A DNA stretch of 64,000 nucleotides from an uncultured Lachnospiraceae bacterium (GTDB taxonomy: Bacteria > Bacillota > Clostridia > Lachnospirales > Lachnospiraceae). Under the pieces are notes generated by a model, which did no database searches, was not told where the DNA came from, and was given only the letters and a program-made list of their open reading frames with translations. The position numbers and the translations under genes were made by a program. This document shows, in pieces, positions 46,021 through 55,008 of the stretch (position 1 is its first letter; every line of letters begins with the position of its first letter). The stretch covers positions 24,001-88,000 of the forward strand of contig CAMRSM010000017.1 in NCBI GenBank assembly GCA_947053345.1, read 5' to 3'.

Positions 46021-47454
46021 TTAATACGCTTTCCCCCAGTATACCAGTTTCTTTGCCGGCTTGCCACAGCATACACAAGTCTGGGCAATACACTCCTGCG
46101 CAAACGGCATACAGCGCGAGGTCGCCCCGGTCTTTTCCTTGATCTCGTCCTCGCAGGCACGCTCACCGCACCACATCGCCTTGACAAAGCCCGGCTTGTT
46201 CGCCACGATATCACGAAATTCCTCTGTCGTGTGTGCCTCGTAGGTGTGCGCGTCGCGGTGGGCAAGTGCGCGGGCAAGCATTTCCCTCTGCATGGTGTCA
46301 AGGATCTCACCCGCCCTCTCGCCGATTTCGTCCAGGGAAACAACGATTTTCTCCCTTGTGTCGCGGCGCACGATCACCGCCTGATTCGCCGCAATATCCT
46401 TCGGACCGATCTCAATGCGGATCGGGATGCCGCGCATTTCCTGCTCCGAGAATTTCCAGCCCGGCGTTTTGTCCGTATCGTCGACCTTCACGCGGAACGC
46501 GGCAAGCTTCCCCTTAATTTCCGCCGCCTTTTCAAGCACCCCTTCCTTCTTCTGCTGGATCGGGATAATCATGATCTGGGTCGGGGCAATCTTCGGCGGC
46601 AGCACCAGCCCGCTGTTGTCACCGTGCACCATGATCACGGCACCGATCAGGCGGGTCGTCATTCCCCACGAAGTCTGATGCACGTATTTTAACGTATTAT
46701 CCTTATCCGTGTACTGGATGCCGAACGCCTTCGCAAAGCCGTCACCGAAATTATGGCTTGTGCCGGACTGTAACGCCTTGCCGTCATGCATCAGCGCCTC
46801 GATGGTATAAGTTGCCTCCGCACCCGCAAATTTTTCCTTATCGGTCTTGCGCCCTTTGACCATCGGGATCGCGAGCACCTGCTCACAGAAATCCGCATAA
46901 AGATTTAACATCTGCTCCGTGCGCTCCTCCGCTTCCTCGGCGGTCGCATGTGCGGTATGCCCCTCCTGCCACAAAAATTCCATCGTCCGAAGGAACGGTC
47001 TTGTCGTCTTCTCCCAACGCACAACCGAGCACCACTGGTTATATACCTTTGGCAGGTCACGGTAGGACTCGATGATCCTCGCATAAAAATCACAGAACAA
47101 AGTCTCCGAGGTAGGACGCACACAAAGCCGCTCCGTAAGCTGCTCCCCGCCGCCGTGTGTCACCCACGCCACCTCCGGCGCAAAGCCCTCAACATGGTCT
47201 TTTTCTTTCTGCAGAAGGCTCTCCGGAATGAACATCGGCATATAGACATTCTCCACGCCGACCTCCTTAAAGCGCGCGTCGAGTTCTTTCTGGATCAATT
47301 CCCAGATCGCGTAACCCACCGGGCGGAAAATCGTACAGCCCCGCACGCCGGAATAATCCACAAGCTCCGCTTTCTTGACCACGTCCGTGTACCACTGGGC
47401 AAAATCCTCCTCCATCGGCGTGATCGCTTCCACTAATTTTTTTTCGTCTGCCAT
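46021..47454 (-). CDS. proS: Prolyl-tRNA synthetase, archaeal/eukaryotic type
   Basis: A 477-residue class II synthetase charging tRNA-Pro. It has the ProS type 3 layout: motif 2 near [20 protein letters not shown], an anticodon-binding domain from about 290, and a C-terminal zinc-binding-like domain with cysteines ([19 protein letters not shown]), ending in tyrosine. There is no bacterial-type editing insertion. The ATG follows AAAGGAG. A proline T-box and a tandem repeat precede it in the transcript. Confidence 0.95.
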   Translation of the reverse strand: MADEKKLVEAITPMEEDFAQWYTDVVKKAELVDYSGVRGCTIFRPVGYAIWELIQKELDARFKEVGVENVYMPMFIPESLLQKEKDHVEGFAPEVAWVTHGGGEQLTERLCVRPTSETLFCDFYARIIESYRDLPKVYNQWCSVVRWEKTTRPFLRTMEFLWQEGHTAHATAEEAEERTEQMLNLYADFCEQVLAIPMVKGRKTDKEKFAGAEATYTIEALMHDGKALQSGTSHNFGDGFAKAFGIQYTDKDNTLKYVHQTSWGMTTRLIGAVIMVHGDNSGLVLPPKIAPTQIMIIPIQQKKEGVLEKAAEIKGKLAAFRVKVDDTDKTPGWKFSEQEMRGIPIRIEIGPKDIAANQAVIVRRDTREKIVVSLDEIGERAGEILDTMQREMLARALAHRDAHTYEAHTTEEFRDIVANKPGFVKAMWCGERACEDEIKEKTGATSRCMPFAQECIAQTCVCCGKPAKKLVYWGKAY

Positions 47455-47481
47455 GTTTCATTTCTCCTTTCTTGATTTTGG

Positions 47482-47650
47482 GTCCCGCATGTCTCCTCCC
47501 ACCCCCCCTGAACACGGAAGGGCTTTCCGTACGCACGACTCCCGCAAATCCCTTCCGGTGCTGTTCCGGAGACATGCTGTTTTTCGAGTCCCGCATGTCT
47601 CCTCCCACCCCCCTGAACGCGGAAGGGCTTTCCGTACGCACGGCTCCCGG
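47482..47650. repeat. 106-bp-period tandem repeat in the proS leader
   Basis: One full unit begins GTCCCGCATGTCTCCTCCCA at 47482 and a second, partial one at 47588, exactly 106 bp apart. Within the unit GCATGTCTCC (47487-47496) pairs with GGAGACATGC (47568-47577), and ACGGAA pairs with TTCCGT. A diverged family with the same period is at 63739-64000. It lies between the T-box terminator and the proS start, so it is transcribed. Confidence 0.75.
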
Positions 47651-47660
47651 ATTCCCACAC

Positions 47661-47978
47661 AAAAAGGTCCCTTATATCGCTATAAGGGACCAAAAATTCG
47701 GCGGTGCCACCCTAATTAACCGCGCTCGCCCGATGCCCTGGCACAGGGGGGGACTGCCACACAGTTCTCTTTCCTTCCGCTAACGCCGGAATACGTCCTG
47801 CTTTCACAGGATAGCTCCAAGGCAGGTTCCGCACTCGCCGCAGGAAAGCTCTCACCAAACGCTCCCTCTCTTTGCTGCCCGCTTTGCGTACTAATCCCCT
47901 TCAACGCCGTTCATCTTTTTAAAGCCATATCCCGGATACCGAACAACTATAAGCCCATCCTCAATGACTTCCTGATGG
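47661..47978 (-). promoter_or_regulatory. T-box leader for proS, proline specifier CCU
   Basis: The minus strand carries the T-box sequence AGGGTGGCACCGCC (47713-47700). It is followed by a terminator, GGTCCCTTATA pairing with TATAAGGGACC and then T5 (47661-47691). Upstream, the specifier-loop pattern GGAACCTGCC gives GAA-CCU, a proline codon at 47826-47824. Uncharged tRNA-Pro should stabilise the antiterminator and allow proS expression. Confidence 0.88.
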
Positions 47979-47984
47979 ATATAA

Positions 47985-48014
47985 ATTGTAAAACAGCGCA
48001 TAGATTTTGTCAAG
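47985..48014 (-). promoter_or_regulatory. Sigma-A promoter of the proS T-box transcript
   Basis: TTGACA and TACAAT are spaced 17 bp apart on the minus strand, immediately upstream of the T-box leader. Confidence 0.7.
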
Positions 48015-48124
48015 AGATTATTTGTTTGATTTCACCTGCCCTTAAAAGATACTACCCACAACTACTTGTTTTCGACAATATCGAAAACCCCATGAAAAGC
48101 GGGATCAAATATATTTTTCTCTTT

Positions 48125-48823
48125 TTATGCCCCCTCCGCCAACAGACAGCGGTTCAGCCGTTCCACAAGCCCTTCCGGCTGAAATGGCTTTGCAATAAAA
48201 CCATCTGCCCCATGCTCCAAAGCCGCCCTGACGTAACATTCCTGGCATCTGGCGGAAAGCATGATAACTTTCATATCCGGATACATTTTCTTAATGTCGT
48301 TTAAGGTATCCAGTCCGTTTTTATTTGGCATGGCAATATCCAGCAGACACAGATCAATATTTCTGCGTTCCAGAATATCCAAAGCCTCCAGCCCATCCTC
48401 TGCCTGCCATACCGTATGCCCGTTTGATGTCAGGATTTTCTCAAGCATCATTCTCATAAAGGCAGAATCATCAATCACGAGAATCTTTTTGCCGGAAGCC
48501 TTATCCGCCCCCGGAAGGTAACCGGTAATAAAGTCAATCTGTTGCTGGCCGAGTACAGGTTCATCCGGGTGTCCCTCTGAAAAATACTTTCCCAGTTCCT
48601 CCTCGCATATTTTCGTTCCATTTCCACCCTGATATCCGAGAAGTCCGTCAATGGAAATGTGCAGAAGATTCGCAAGTTTCGGAAGCACATCGACATCCGG
48701 AATGGAAACTCCGTTTTCCCATCTGGAAACCGCCTGCGGTGTAACACTTAGCCTTTCCGCTAAGTCTTTCTGAGTGATCCCTTTGCGCTCCCGGTACTGT
48801 TTGATCATTTCCCCAATATACAT
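48125..48823 (-). CDS. XRE helix-turn-helix fused to a CheY-like receiver domain
   Basis: About 232 residues. The start at 48823 follows AAGGAGG. The N-terminal XRE domain reads IKQYRERKGITQKDLAERLS, then VTPQAVSRWENGVSIPDVDV. From about residue 112 a receiver domain follows: KKILVIDDSAFMRMMLEKIL, phospho-acceptor Asp in LCLLDIAMPNKNGLD, and conserved Lys in GFIAKPFQPEGL. Response regulators normally have the receiver first and another type of output domain. No histidine kinase is adjacent. Confidence 0.85.
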   Translation of the reverse strand: MYIGEMIKQYRERKGITQKDLAERLSVTPQAVSRWENGVSIPDVDVLPKLANLLHISIDGLLGYQGGNGTKICEEELGKYFSEGHPDEPVLGQQQIDFITGYLPGADKASGKKILVIDDSAFMRMMLEKILTSNGHTVWQAEDGLEALDILERRNIDLCLLDIAMPNKNGLDTLNDIKKMYPDMKVIMLSARCQECYVRAALEHGADGFIAKPFQPEGLVERLNRCLLAEGA

Positions 48824-49051
48824 GTCTGCCTCCTTAAAACCTTTTGTTTCCTTCATTATATCATGGGTTTTCGGCGGCTGTCACTCAATTAGAAATTGTT
48901 TTTCCGTGTACGGACGGCGGTCACACCTTAAATCGCATGTACAGCTTCTGTGGAACCAACTCCAAAGCCGCGCAGAACATTTGACGGAAGAGGCAGGAAA
49001 ACCGCCGGCTCATTCCCGTCTCCTGCCCTTTCCAGACCCCGCGCACGCTTC

Positions 49052-51568
49052 TTAACGGATCATACAGTCCATACCCTCCACCGTCGAAAATTCCAGATGC
49101 TCCGGCAAAAGGATCGTCGGCGCGATCTCCTGCACAAATTCGGCATCCCTCGTCGAATCGATCACGCAGACGCGGAGCTTTTTGCAGGCCGTCAGGTCGA
49201 TCGTCTCCACATTACCGTTAAAGCGCAGATCAAGAATCTCAAGCTCCGGATTGCTTATCACAATTTCCCGCTCCTCCCCGGACAGTTCCATCTCTTTGAG
49301 CTGAAGCCTGTAAAGCTTCGGGAAATGCTCAAACCCCCGCAGCGAAGTGATTCCGTATACATATGGGCTAAAATCATCCTCCACTTTCCACTGAAACTGA
49401 TTTACCTCATCATCCGGCGCATAATCATAATTATATCCGGTATCCACGAAACACGTCAGTTCCTCACGTTCCTGGCGCGTCAGGACATTATCCCGCTCTT
49501 TATCCAGCACGCTATACAGATAACAGCGGAAATTTGTGTCGGCGATATACTCCGTGCCGTTCCAGATACTATCCTCCCCCAGCACCACATCCTCCCCCGG
49601 AGTATCATCAAGATAGATGACTTCACTGCCCTCGGCGCGGCAATGGATGTTCTTGCCCTCCAAAATCACCTGTTTTGCCACGTTTTTCCCAAGCTTTATC
49701 CAATCCCAATTCAGCGGATCCCTGCTGTATATTCCCGTATCCGGAAAATGCATGTACTCAGCCCAGAGAGGCTGCCCCTCCTTCGGGATGATAGTAACAC
49801 TTTGCAGATTGACCAGTCCGGAAAAATCATACTCTTTTACCCCCCTCAGACTGATACAATCCTCCAGCCGGATTTCCTCAAGATATTTATTCTGCGTCAG
49901 GCAGGAAAAATCGGCGGCGACATTGGTAACATAAATCTTTCTCAAAGACTGCATCTGGCTCAGATCAAGCTCCAGCCCCCACCGGCTCTCAAAATGCAAA
50001 GTCTGCAGATTATCCGGGTGTTGGATGGAAAATTCCGTAAGCCCTTCCGGCAGCCTTATTTCCAACAAACTTGGGTTATCAAAATGCAGGGAATTCGCCA
50101 CACTGCCGCCTCCCAGACAAAATTCCCTCAGATCCTCCAGATACTTTATGCCTTCAAAACAGTAAACCGCATTGAGCAGGTTATTCGCCCTTCTCTGTTG
50201 CAATACCGAAAGAGCCGGATTTACATCCCTCGCATTCAGTACCCGGATATTGCTCCGCTCATTTTTTGATAAGATATGATCCTTATCCTGATCCACGAAA
50301 TGATACAGATATTGCCGGAATACTGCGTCCGGGAAGTTTTCCGCCGTCAGCCAGATATCCCCCTCCGGAAGGGGCTTTGTCCGGTCAAGCGTTGTTTCCG
50401 GCATGAAAACCACCTCGCAGCCTTCCCATTCGGCTTCTGTCTTAAAATTGGTATCCATACTCGCAAAGATAATCTTTTCTGCCATCTTCACTGCACCGAG
50501 GGACACTTCCTCCAAATATTCGTTTTCTCCGAAATCAAGCTCCTTTGCCAGCATGGCATCCTGGTCTTTCGCTTCGAAACAACAAAATTTTTTCAGCTTT
50601 GGAATGTTCGAAAAGCTCAATGCCCCAAAGCCCTGGGGCAGCTTTATATCACAGCCCGTCAGCTCCATGACCGTCAGGCACGGGAACGCAAAATCCCCCG
50701 GGTCTTCGGGCATTGTCACCGTACAGCCGGAAAGTGACAGGAAATCAAGTTTTGTGCATTTCGCCAGATCCTCCATCGCAAGCTCCGCGTCGCAGATGCT
50801 AACCCCGACCAGTTCCGGGAATTTTTCCCACGCGATATCCTGCCTGCCGCATACCGCATAGACAAGCGTGCGCAATTTCGGCGCATCCCGGATCGTAAGC
50901 TCTTCCAGTGTATGAATATCCAAGCGCACCCTCTCAAGCTTCGGATTGTCGATCGGCAGCACCTTCAGTTCATATCCGCCCGCAAAGTAGATTTCCTTTA
51001 AATTCGGGAAATAATGAATCCCCGCAAGCGATTCGATCGCCCGCAGCATTTCACCGCGCTTTAAATTGCTGCCCGCAACATTGCTGCCCGGAAAACTCCC
51101 GTTTGAAAGTCCGCCCTCGTATGATACACTGCCAAGCCCTTCGATCATCCCGCGCTCTTCCTCTGACAGTTTTTGATCACTGTTGCGGTCTACATACGCG
51201 AGAAGATACTCCCGGAATGCAGGATCCGGAAAATATGCCTCTTCCACCGGAACCAATCCGTCCGGCGGCACGGCCGGCATGGCATCCGGATTGGCTTGTC
51301 CTTTGTTACCGGCTGCAGCTTCGGTCGGTGTAACACCCGGATCGGCCTGCCCGCTGCTTCCTTCCGCGGCTCCGGTCGGTTTCGGCAGACGTGTTGGTTC
51401 CCCTTCCGGGAACGATACCGTCCCCCCCTGCGCTAAAGACCCGCTCCCCGCCGGTGCACCGGATTCATTATCTACTTCGTCCCCCTGCCCGCACGCCCCA
51501 AACAGCAGCGCACTAACAAGAAATAAACCCGCCAATTTCCCCACATGCTTTTTCTTCAAAATGTCCAT
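49052..51568 (-). CDS. Surface lipoprotein with three EF-hand-like/LRR modules
   Basis: About 838 residues. The signal peptide ends in a lipobox, LFGAC. A Gly/Pro/Thr linker (about 25-105) precedes three modules. Each opens with an F-R-x-Y-L segment and an acidic loop: FREYLLAYVDRNSDQKLSEE, FRQYLYHFVDQDKDHILSKN and FRCYLYSVLDKERDNVLTRQ. Leucine-rich-repeat strands follow (for instance LEILDLRFNGNVETIDLTAC). The set resembles secreted LRR proteins of gut Clostridia thought to bind partners. The ATG at 51568 is preferred over the GTG upstream. Confidence 0.8.
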   Translation of the reverse strand: MDILKKKHVGKLAGLFLVSALLFGACGQGDEVDNESGAPAGSGSLAQGGTVSFPEGEPTRLPKPTGAAEGSSGQADPGVTPTEAAAGNKGQANPDAMPAVPPDGLVPVEEAYFPDPAFREYLLAYVDRNSDQKLSEEERGMIEGLGSVSYEGGLSNGSFPGSNVAGSNLKRGEMLRAIESLAGIHYFPNLKEIYFAGGYELKVLPIDNPKLERVRLDIHTLEELTIRDAPKLRTLVYAVCGRQDIAWEKFPELVGVSICDAELAMEDLAKCTKLDFLSLSGCTVTMPEDPGDFAFPCLTVMELTGCDIKLPQGFGALSFSNIPKLKKFCCFEAKDQDAMLAKELDFGENEYLEEVSLGAVKMAEKIIFASMDTNFKTEAEWEGCEVVFMPETTLDRTKPLPEGDIWLTAENFPDAVFRQYLYHFVDQDKDHILSKNERSNIRVLNARDVNPALSVLQQRRANNLLNAVYCFEGIKYLEDLREFCLGGGSVANSLHFDNPSLLEIRLPEGLTEFSIQHPDNLQTLHFESRWGLELDLSQMQSLRKIYVTNVAADFSCLTQNKYLEEIRLEDCISLRGVKEYDFSGLVNLQSVTIIPKEGQPLWAEYMHFPDTGIYSRDPLNWDWIKLGKNVAKQVILEGKNIHCRAEGSEVIYLDDTPGEDVVLGEDSIWNGTEYIADTNFRCYLYSVLDKERDNVLTRQEREELTCFVDTGYNYDYAPDDEVNQFQWKVEDDFSPYVYGITSLRGFEHFPKLYRLQLKEMELSGEEREIVISNPELEILDLRFNGNVETIDLTACKKLRVCVIDSTRDAEFVQEIAPTILLPEHLEFSTVEGMDCMIR

Positions 51569-51694
51569 TCCCTCCTTATCACTCCTTGTCACTACATATC
51601 AATCATATCATTTTTCACAAGTAATGTAAAGAAGTTTCTCTCCGGTTCAACAATATGCACAAAAGATAATGTTTTTACAAACAGCGGTAACTTG

Positions 51695-51913
51695 TTAGTT
51701 GTTATCGGAAGTTATATCTTTCATATACATAAATATGCAAATTACTGTCAAAACCGTTTCAACCACGGGCTGCGCCGCAATCACACCGTTCAGTTTCCAA
51801 AAGTAATTTAAGATAACCACCCCCGGGATAAAAAGCACCGCATTTCGCAGAACTGTAATAATCAATGATTTTACCGCTTTTCCAGTGACGTTTTGTAAAG
51901 GACCTTTTAATCA
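51695..51913 (-). pseudogene. C-terminal remnant of a MATE transporter
   Basis: A minus-strand frame without start reads LKGPLQNVTGKAVKSLIITV, then LRNAVLFIPGVVILNYFW and GVIAAQPVVETVLTVICIFM. This is the characteristic end of MATE proteins. A TGA lies in frame just upstream of the fragment at about 51917. The intact MATE at 4737-6065 is a different protein. The remaining 51914-52069 is AT-rich promoter sequence for the ATPase gene. Confidence 0.7.
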
Positions 51914-52069
51914 ATTTCAAAAAATTTAGAGAATATTGCATTTTTTCGTCTATATCGGCTTTACTTTCACTCCGGTTTCATGTATAATTATCTATATTTT
52001 AAGATAATCATAATACTTTTCACAAAGCCAAGTGAAAATAGTACACAATAATAAAAGTGAGGATGAATA

Positions 52070-53668
52070 ATGGATAATGCATACAAAACAATTGCAGATA
52101 TAAACTTTGGCGAATACGATGCCACTAATTATCGAGATAGTTCAAGCAGAGACTTATTTAATCGCATTTTTTATCGTGACAATAGATTAGATCAAATTTT
52201 GGAAAATAACAGATATTTTGTTTTGGGAGATAAAGGTACTGGAAAAACAGCTTATAGTGTCTATTTGTCCAATAACGTTATAGATAATACATATTCTTCT
52301 ATTGTTTATATGGGTGAAACAGAATATGGAAAATTTGTTAGATTAAAAGAACAACGAGATTTAATTTTGAGCGATTATACTGATGTTTGGAGAGTGATAT
52401 TACTTCTTCTTATGTCAGATAAGATATATAAAACAGAAGATCGTAGTATTTTCAGTGGTAAGTCATTTAGCAAACTAAAAGATGCAATTGATGATTTCTA
52501 TTATAATGCATTTAAACCAGAAATAAAATCAGCAATTGAGTTTGTAGAGCAAGCAAAAGATTCCGCAGTATTGGTTTTTGAACATTTGCGTGGTGAAATG
52601 GGAAACTCTAAAGAAATTAAATTCAGTGATACTCGATTTCAAAGTAATTTAATGTTTCTTGAAAAACAATTTATTAATGCTTTGGAAGGAATTAAAGTAT
52701 CTAAAAAGTATATAATCTTTATTGATGGTATTGACGTTAGACCAGATAATATAAATTATAATGAATATTTAGAATGCATAAAGGGGTTGGCACAAGCTGT
52801 ATGGGTGCTTAATACTTCTACTTTCCAGAGTAACAAAGCATTAAAAAAATTGAAGATTATGCTATTGATTCGTCCTGATATTTTTGATCAAATGGGACTA
52901 CATAACATGAATAACAAATTAAATGATAATTGCGTTTTATTGGAATGGAGAACCACTTATCAGCATTATAGAACCTCTGGCTTATTTGAAGTTGTTGATA
53001 AATTATTTCGCTCTCAACAAGATGTCCAAGAATTAAAAAATGCCAAAGTAGGAGAAGCGTGGGATTATTATTTTCCATTTAAAGTGTTTAATCATAAGGA
53101 GCGGGCAAACAGCGATTCTTCGTTTATTCCGTTTTTAAGATATTCTTTCTATCGTCCACGTGATATTTTGGCGTATTTATCTATAATGAAAAAATATTGT
53201 AAATCAGACCAATCTGTATTTAGTTGGGAAGATTTTAATCATTCACAAGTGCAGAAAGAGTATTCTCACTATTTGCTAGGCGAAATAAGAGACAATCTTG
53301 CCTTTTATCATCCTGCTTCTGACTTTGATTTGTTTAGAAATTTCTTCCAGTACCTTAAGCCATATGTAGATGTAAAAAGGAGAGAATTTAACTATAGTGA
53401 TTTTGTCCTGGCATACAACGAATTTACAACACATATAGGCAATCAAGGAAATTCTAAACCACTAATTTTTCAATCAGCAGATTATGTATTGCAATTACTG
53501 TTTGAATTGAATATTATAGCCTATATAGAGGATTACAGAGACGATTTTTCTTACCAACGGTGGTATTTTAAAGAGCGCTCTCATGCAAATATTCGACCAA
53601 AAGTAAAAATAAATTCTACATATCGAATGCATAAGGGAATCGCCCAAGCGCTATATGTAGTAATATAA
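52070..53668 (+). CDS. P-loop ATPase of defence-gene type (Sll1717-like)
   Basis: A 532-residue soluble protein with visibly AT-rich codon use. Walker A is GDKGTGKT (residues 53-60). A Walker B-like segment is KYIIFIDGIDVRPD, and a later RPRDILAYL segment resembles the sensor region of STAND/AAA-like ATPases. The N-terminal opening and motif spacing suggest the Sll1717-type P-loop ATPase group. This assignment is tentative. It stands alone among gene remnants, flanked by a MATE fragment and truncated Rpn and Crp genes. Role in phage defence is inference from context. Confidence 0.7.
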   Translation: MDNAYKTIADINFGEYDATNYRDSSSRDLFNRIFYRDNRLDQILENNRYFVLGDKGTGKTAYSVYLSNNVIDNTYSSIVYMGETEYGKFVRLKEQRDLILSDYTDVWRVILLLLMSDKIYKTEDRSIFSGKSFSKLKDAIDDFYYNAFKPEIKSAIEFVEQAKDSAVLVFEHLRGEMGNSKEIKFSDTRFQSNLMFLEKQFINALEGIKVSKKYIIFIDGIDVRPDNINYNEYLECIKGLAQAVWVLNTSTFQSNKALKKLKIMLLIRPDIFDQMGLHNMNNKLNDNCVLLEWRTTYQHYRTSGLFEVVDKLFRSQQDVQELKNAKVGEAWDYYFPFKVFNHKERANSDSSFIPFLRYSFYRPRDILAYLSIMKKYCKSDQSVFSWEDFNHSQVQKEYSHYLLGEIRDNLAFYHPASDFDLFRNFFQYLKPYVDVKRREFNYSDFVLAYNEFTTHIGNQGNSKPLIFQSADYVLQLLFELNIIAYIEDYRDDFSYQRWYFKERSHANIRPKVKINSTYRMHKGIAQALYVVI

Positions 53669-53690
53669 TTTTTTGTATTATAAATCTAAG

Positions 53691-53716
53691 AGAGCCAAGA
53701 ATTTTTTCTTGGCTCT
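53691..53716. terminator. Bidirectional terminator hairpin
   Basis: AGAGCCAAG and CTTGGCTCT form a perfect 9-bp stem around AATTTTTT, between the convergent ATPase and Rpn genes. It touches the Rpn stop codon. Confidence 0.6.
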
Positions 53717-54361
53717 TTACGTTCCCTCTATTTCATTCATACATTCTGCTTTCAATTTTTTCACTTCGTCAAGAGGAAGTCCTGCATATCCCGCAATTTT
53801 TTCAAGTGTCAACATTCCATCTGCCAACATTCTTTTAGCAGTATTTATTGCCCCTTCTTTTATGCCCTCTTTTACACCCTCTTGTAAAGATTCTTTTCTC
53901 ATATCCTCCATGACTTTGCACATGATTAAAATGCCCTCCTTACTTTCCTTGAAAAAACGAACTCTGTCTGCCAGTGTCGTATAATACATATCTGCCGCAT
54001 TAGTACATGAAAAATCATGCATGAGTTTTCCGATTGGTGTATCTCCACGATAAGCACCGTTTACATACAGTATATGTGAACCGTCCTCAAATCTTTCTCC
54101 GGTTCCTAAAAAGCAGCGCTCAACCGGATAGAGTGGCAGCCCTTTTCCTATCACATCATTTTCCGTGATAAACACTACCCATGTTTCTGGAAGATTGTCA
54201 AAATCATCACCTTTCTTCAAAAGAGTTGCGTCCATCATGCTGGAATTATACCTTGCTCTTTTTCTCCCGGCTCCTTTATCGGCTCGTTGGATTTCAACAT
54301 TTATTTTAGCACCGGTACTGTCAGTAGCAAGAATATCAAACCTTACTGAACGATTCAACAA
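53717..54361 (-). pseudogene. 5'-truncated Rpn/PD-(D/E)XK nuclease family transposase
   Basis: 214 codons beginning in mid-domain: NRSVRFDILATDSTGAKINV, then EIQRADKGAGRKRARYNSSM. This holds the D...EIQ nuclease core of the Rpn/PDDEXK transposase group. The N-terminal part that normally precedes it (I estimate about 60 residues) is missing, and a stop codon lies two codons upstream of the TTG. The C-terminal helical end (GYAGLPLDEVKKLKAE) is intact. The 5' end abuts a truncated Crp gene facing away from it. Confidence 0.7.
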
Positions 54362-54370
54362 ATTTTATAG

Positions 54371-54895
54371 GCAAAATATGAAAAAGGCGAATTCGTAAGC
54401 TCGCCGTTCCAGAACGAACTACTATTCCAAATCGTAGAAGAAGGCTCTATCAGCATCTATTTTATCCGTGATGACGGTACACGCTATTCATTGTCAAGCG
54501 GAACAACAGACTACTTTCTGGGCGATATGGACATCTTTTACCCCAAAAACAATAACATCTATGCCGAAGCCGCCGAAAGCCTGACCTGCATTTCATTTTC
54601 GATTGAAGAACACAGGAAAATATTGCTATCCAACAACAAATTTCTACAGCTTATTTGTAACAGCCTTTCCTCTAAAATCGGGGCAATGACGATCATTGAT
54701 GCCGCCCCCGCTTCCCTTACAGAGCGGGTCATGTCCTACATGAAGTATAAATGCAGCGATAAAACGTTAAAAGGGGTCGAACAGGCAGCTTTTCATCTCC
54801 ATTGCAGCGCAAGGCAACTTCAAAGAATCCTCAACCAAAGGGAAGCTTCCGGCTCCGTCAAAAAATTGGGGAAGGGGACATACAGGTTAATATAA
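54371..54895 (+). pseudogene. 5'-truncated Crp/Fnr family regulator
   Basis: The frame opens after a TAG at 54368 with KYEKGEFVSSPFQNELLFQI, in the cyclic-nucleotide-like sensor domain. It continues to a C-terminal HTH (AAFHLHCSARQLQRILNQRE) and a normal end. No ATG, GTG or TTG occurs before about codon 41, so the start has been lost. It is probably not translated as a full protein. Confidence 0.65.
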
Positions 54896-55008
54896 AGCCG
54901 TCCCGTGCAGGGAAAATAATTGTTGCGTCCTGCCAAAAGCTGCGGGAATATGCCCGGGGGATCCATTCCCCCCGGCTTTCATGTAAAATGGGTCTTCCCC
55001 GCACCCTG

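Noticed and set aside
47482..47650. Possible CRISPR array
   Set aside because: The 106-bp units are contiguous repeats without unique spacers, and no cas genes are present.
48950..50269. Plus-strand open frame of 439 codons
   Set aside because: It is antisense to the LRR lipoprotein, whose signal peptide and modules are clear.
51759..51941. 60-codon minus-strand frame
   Set aside because: A shifted frame of the same DNA reads as the end of a MATE transporter, which is far more convincing.
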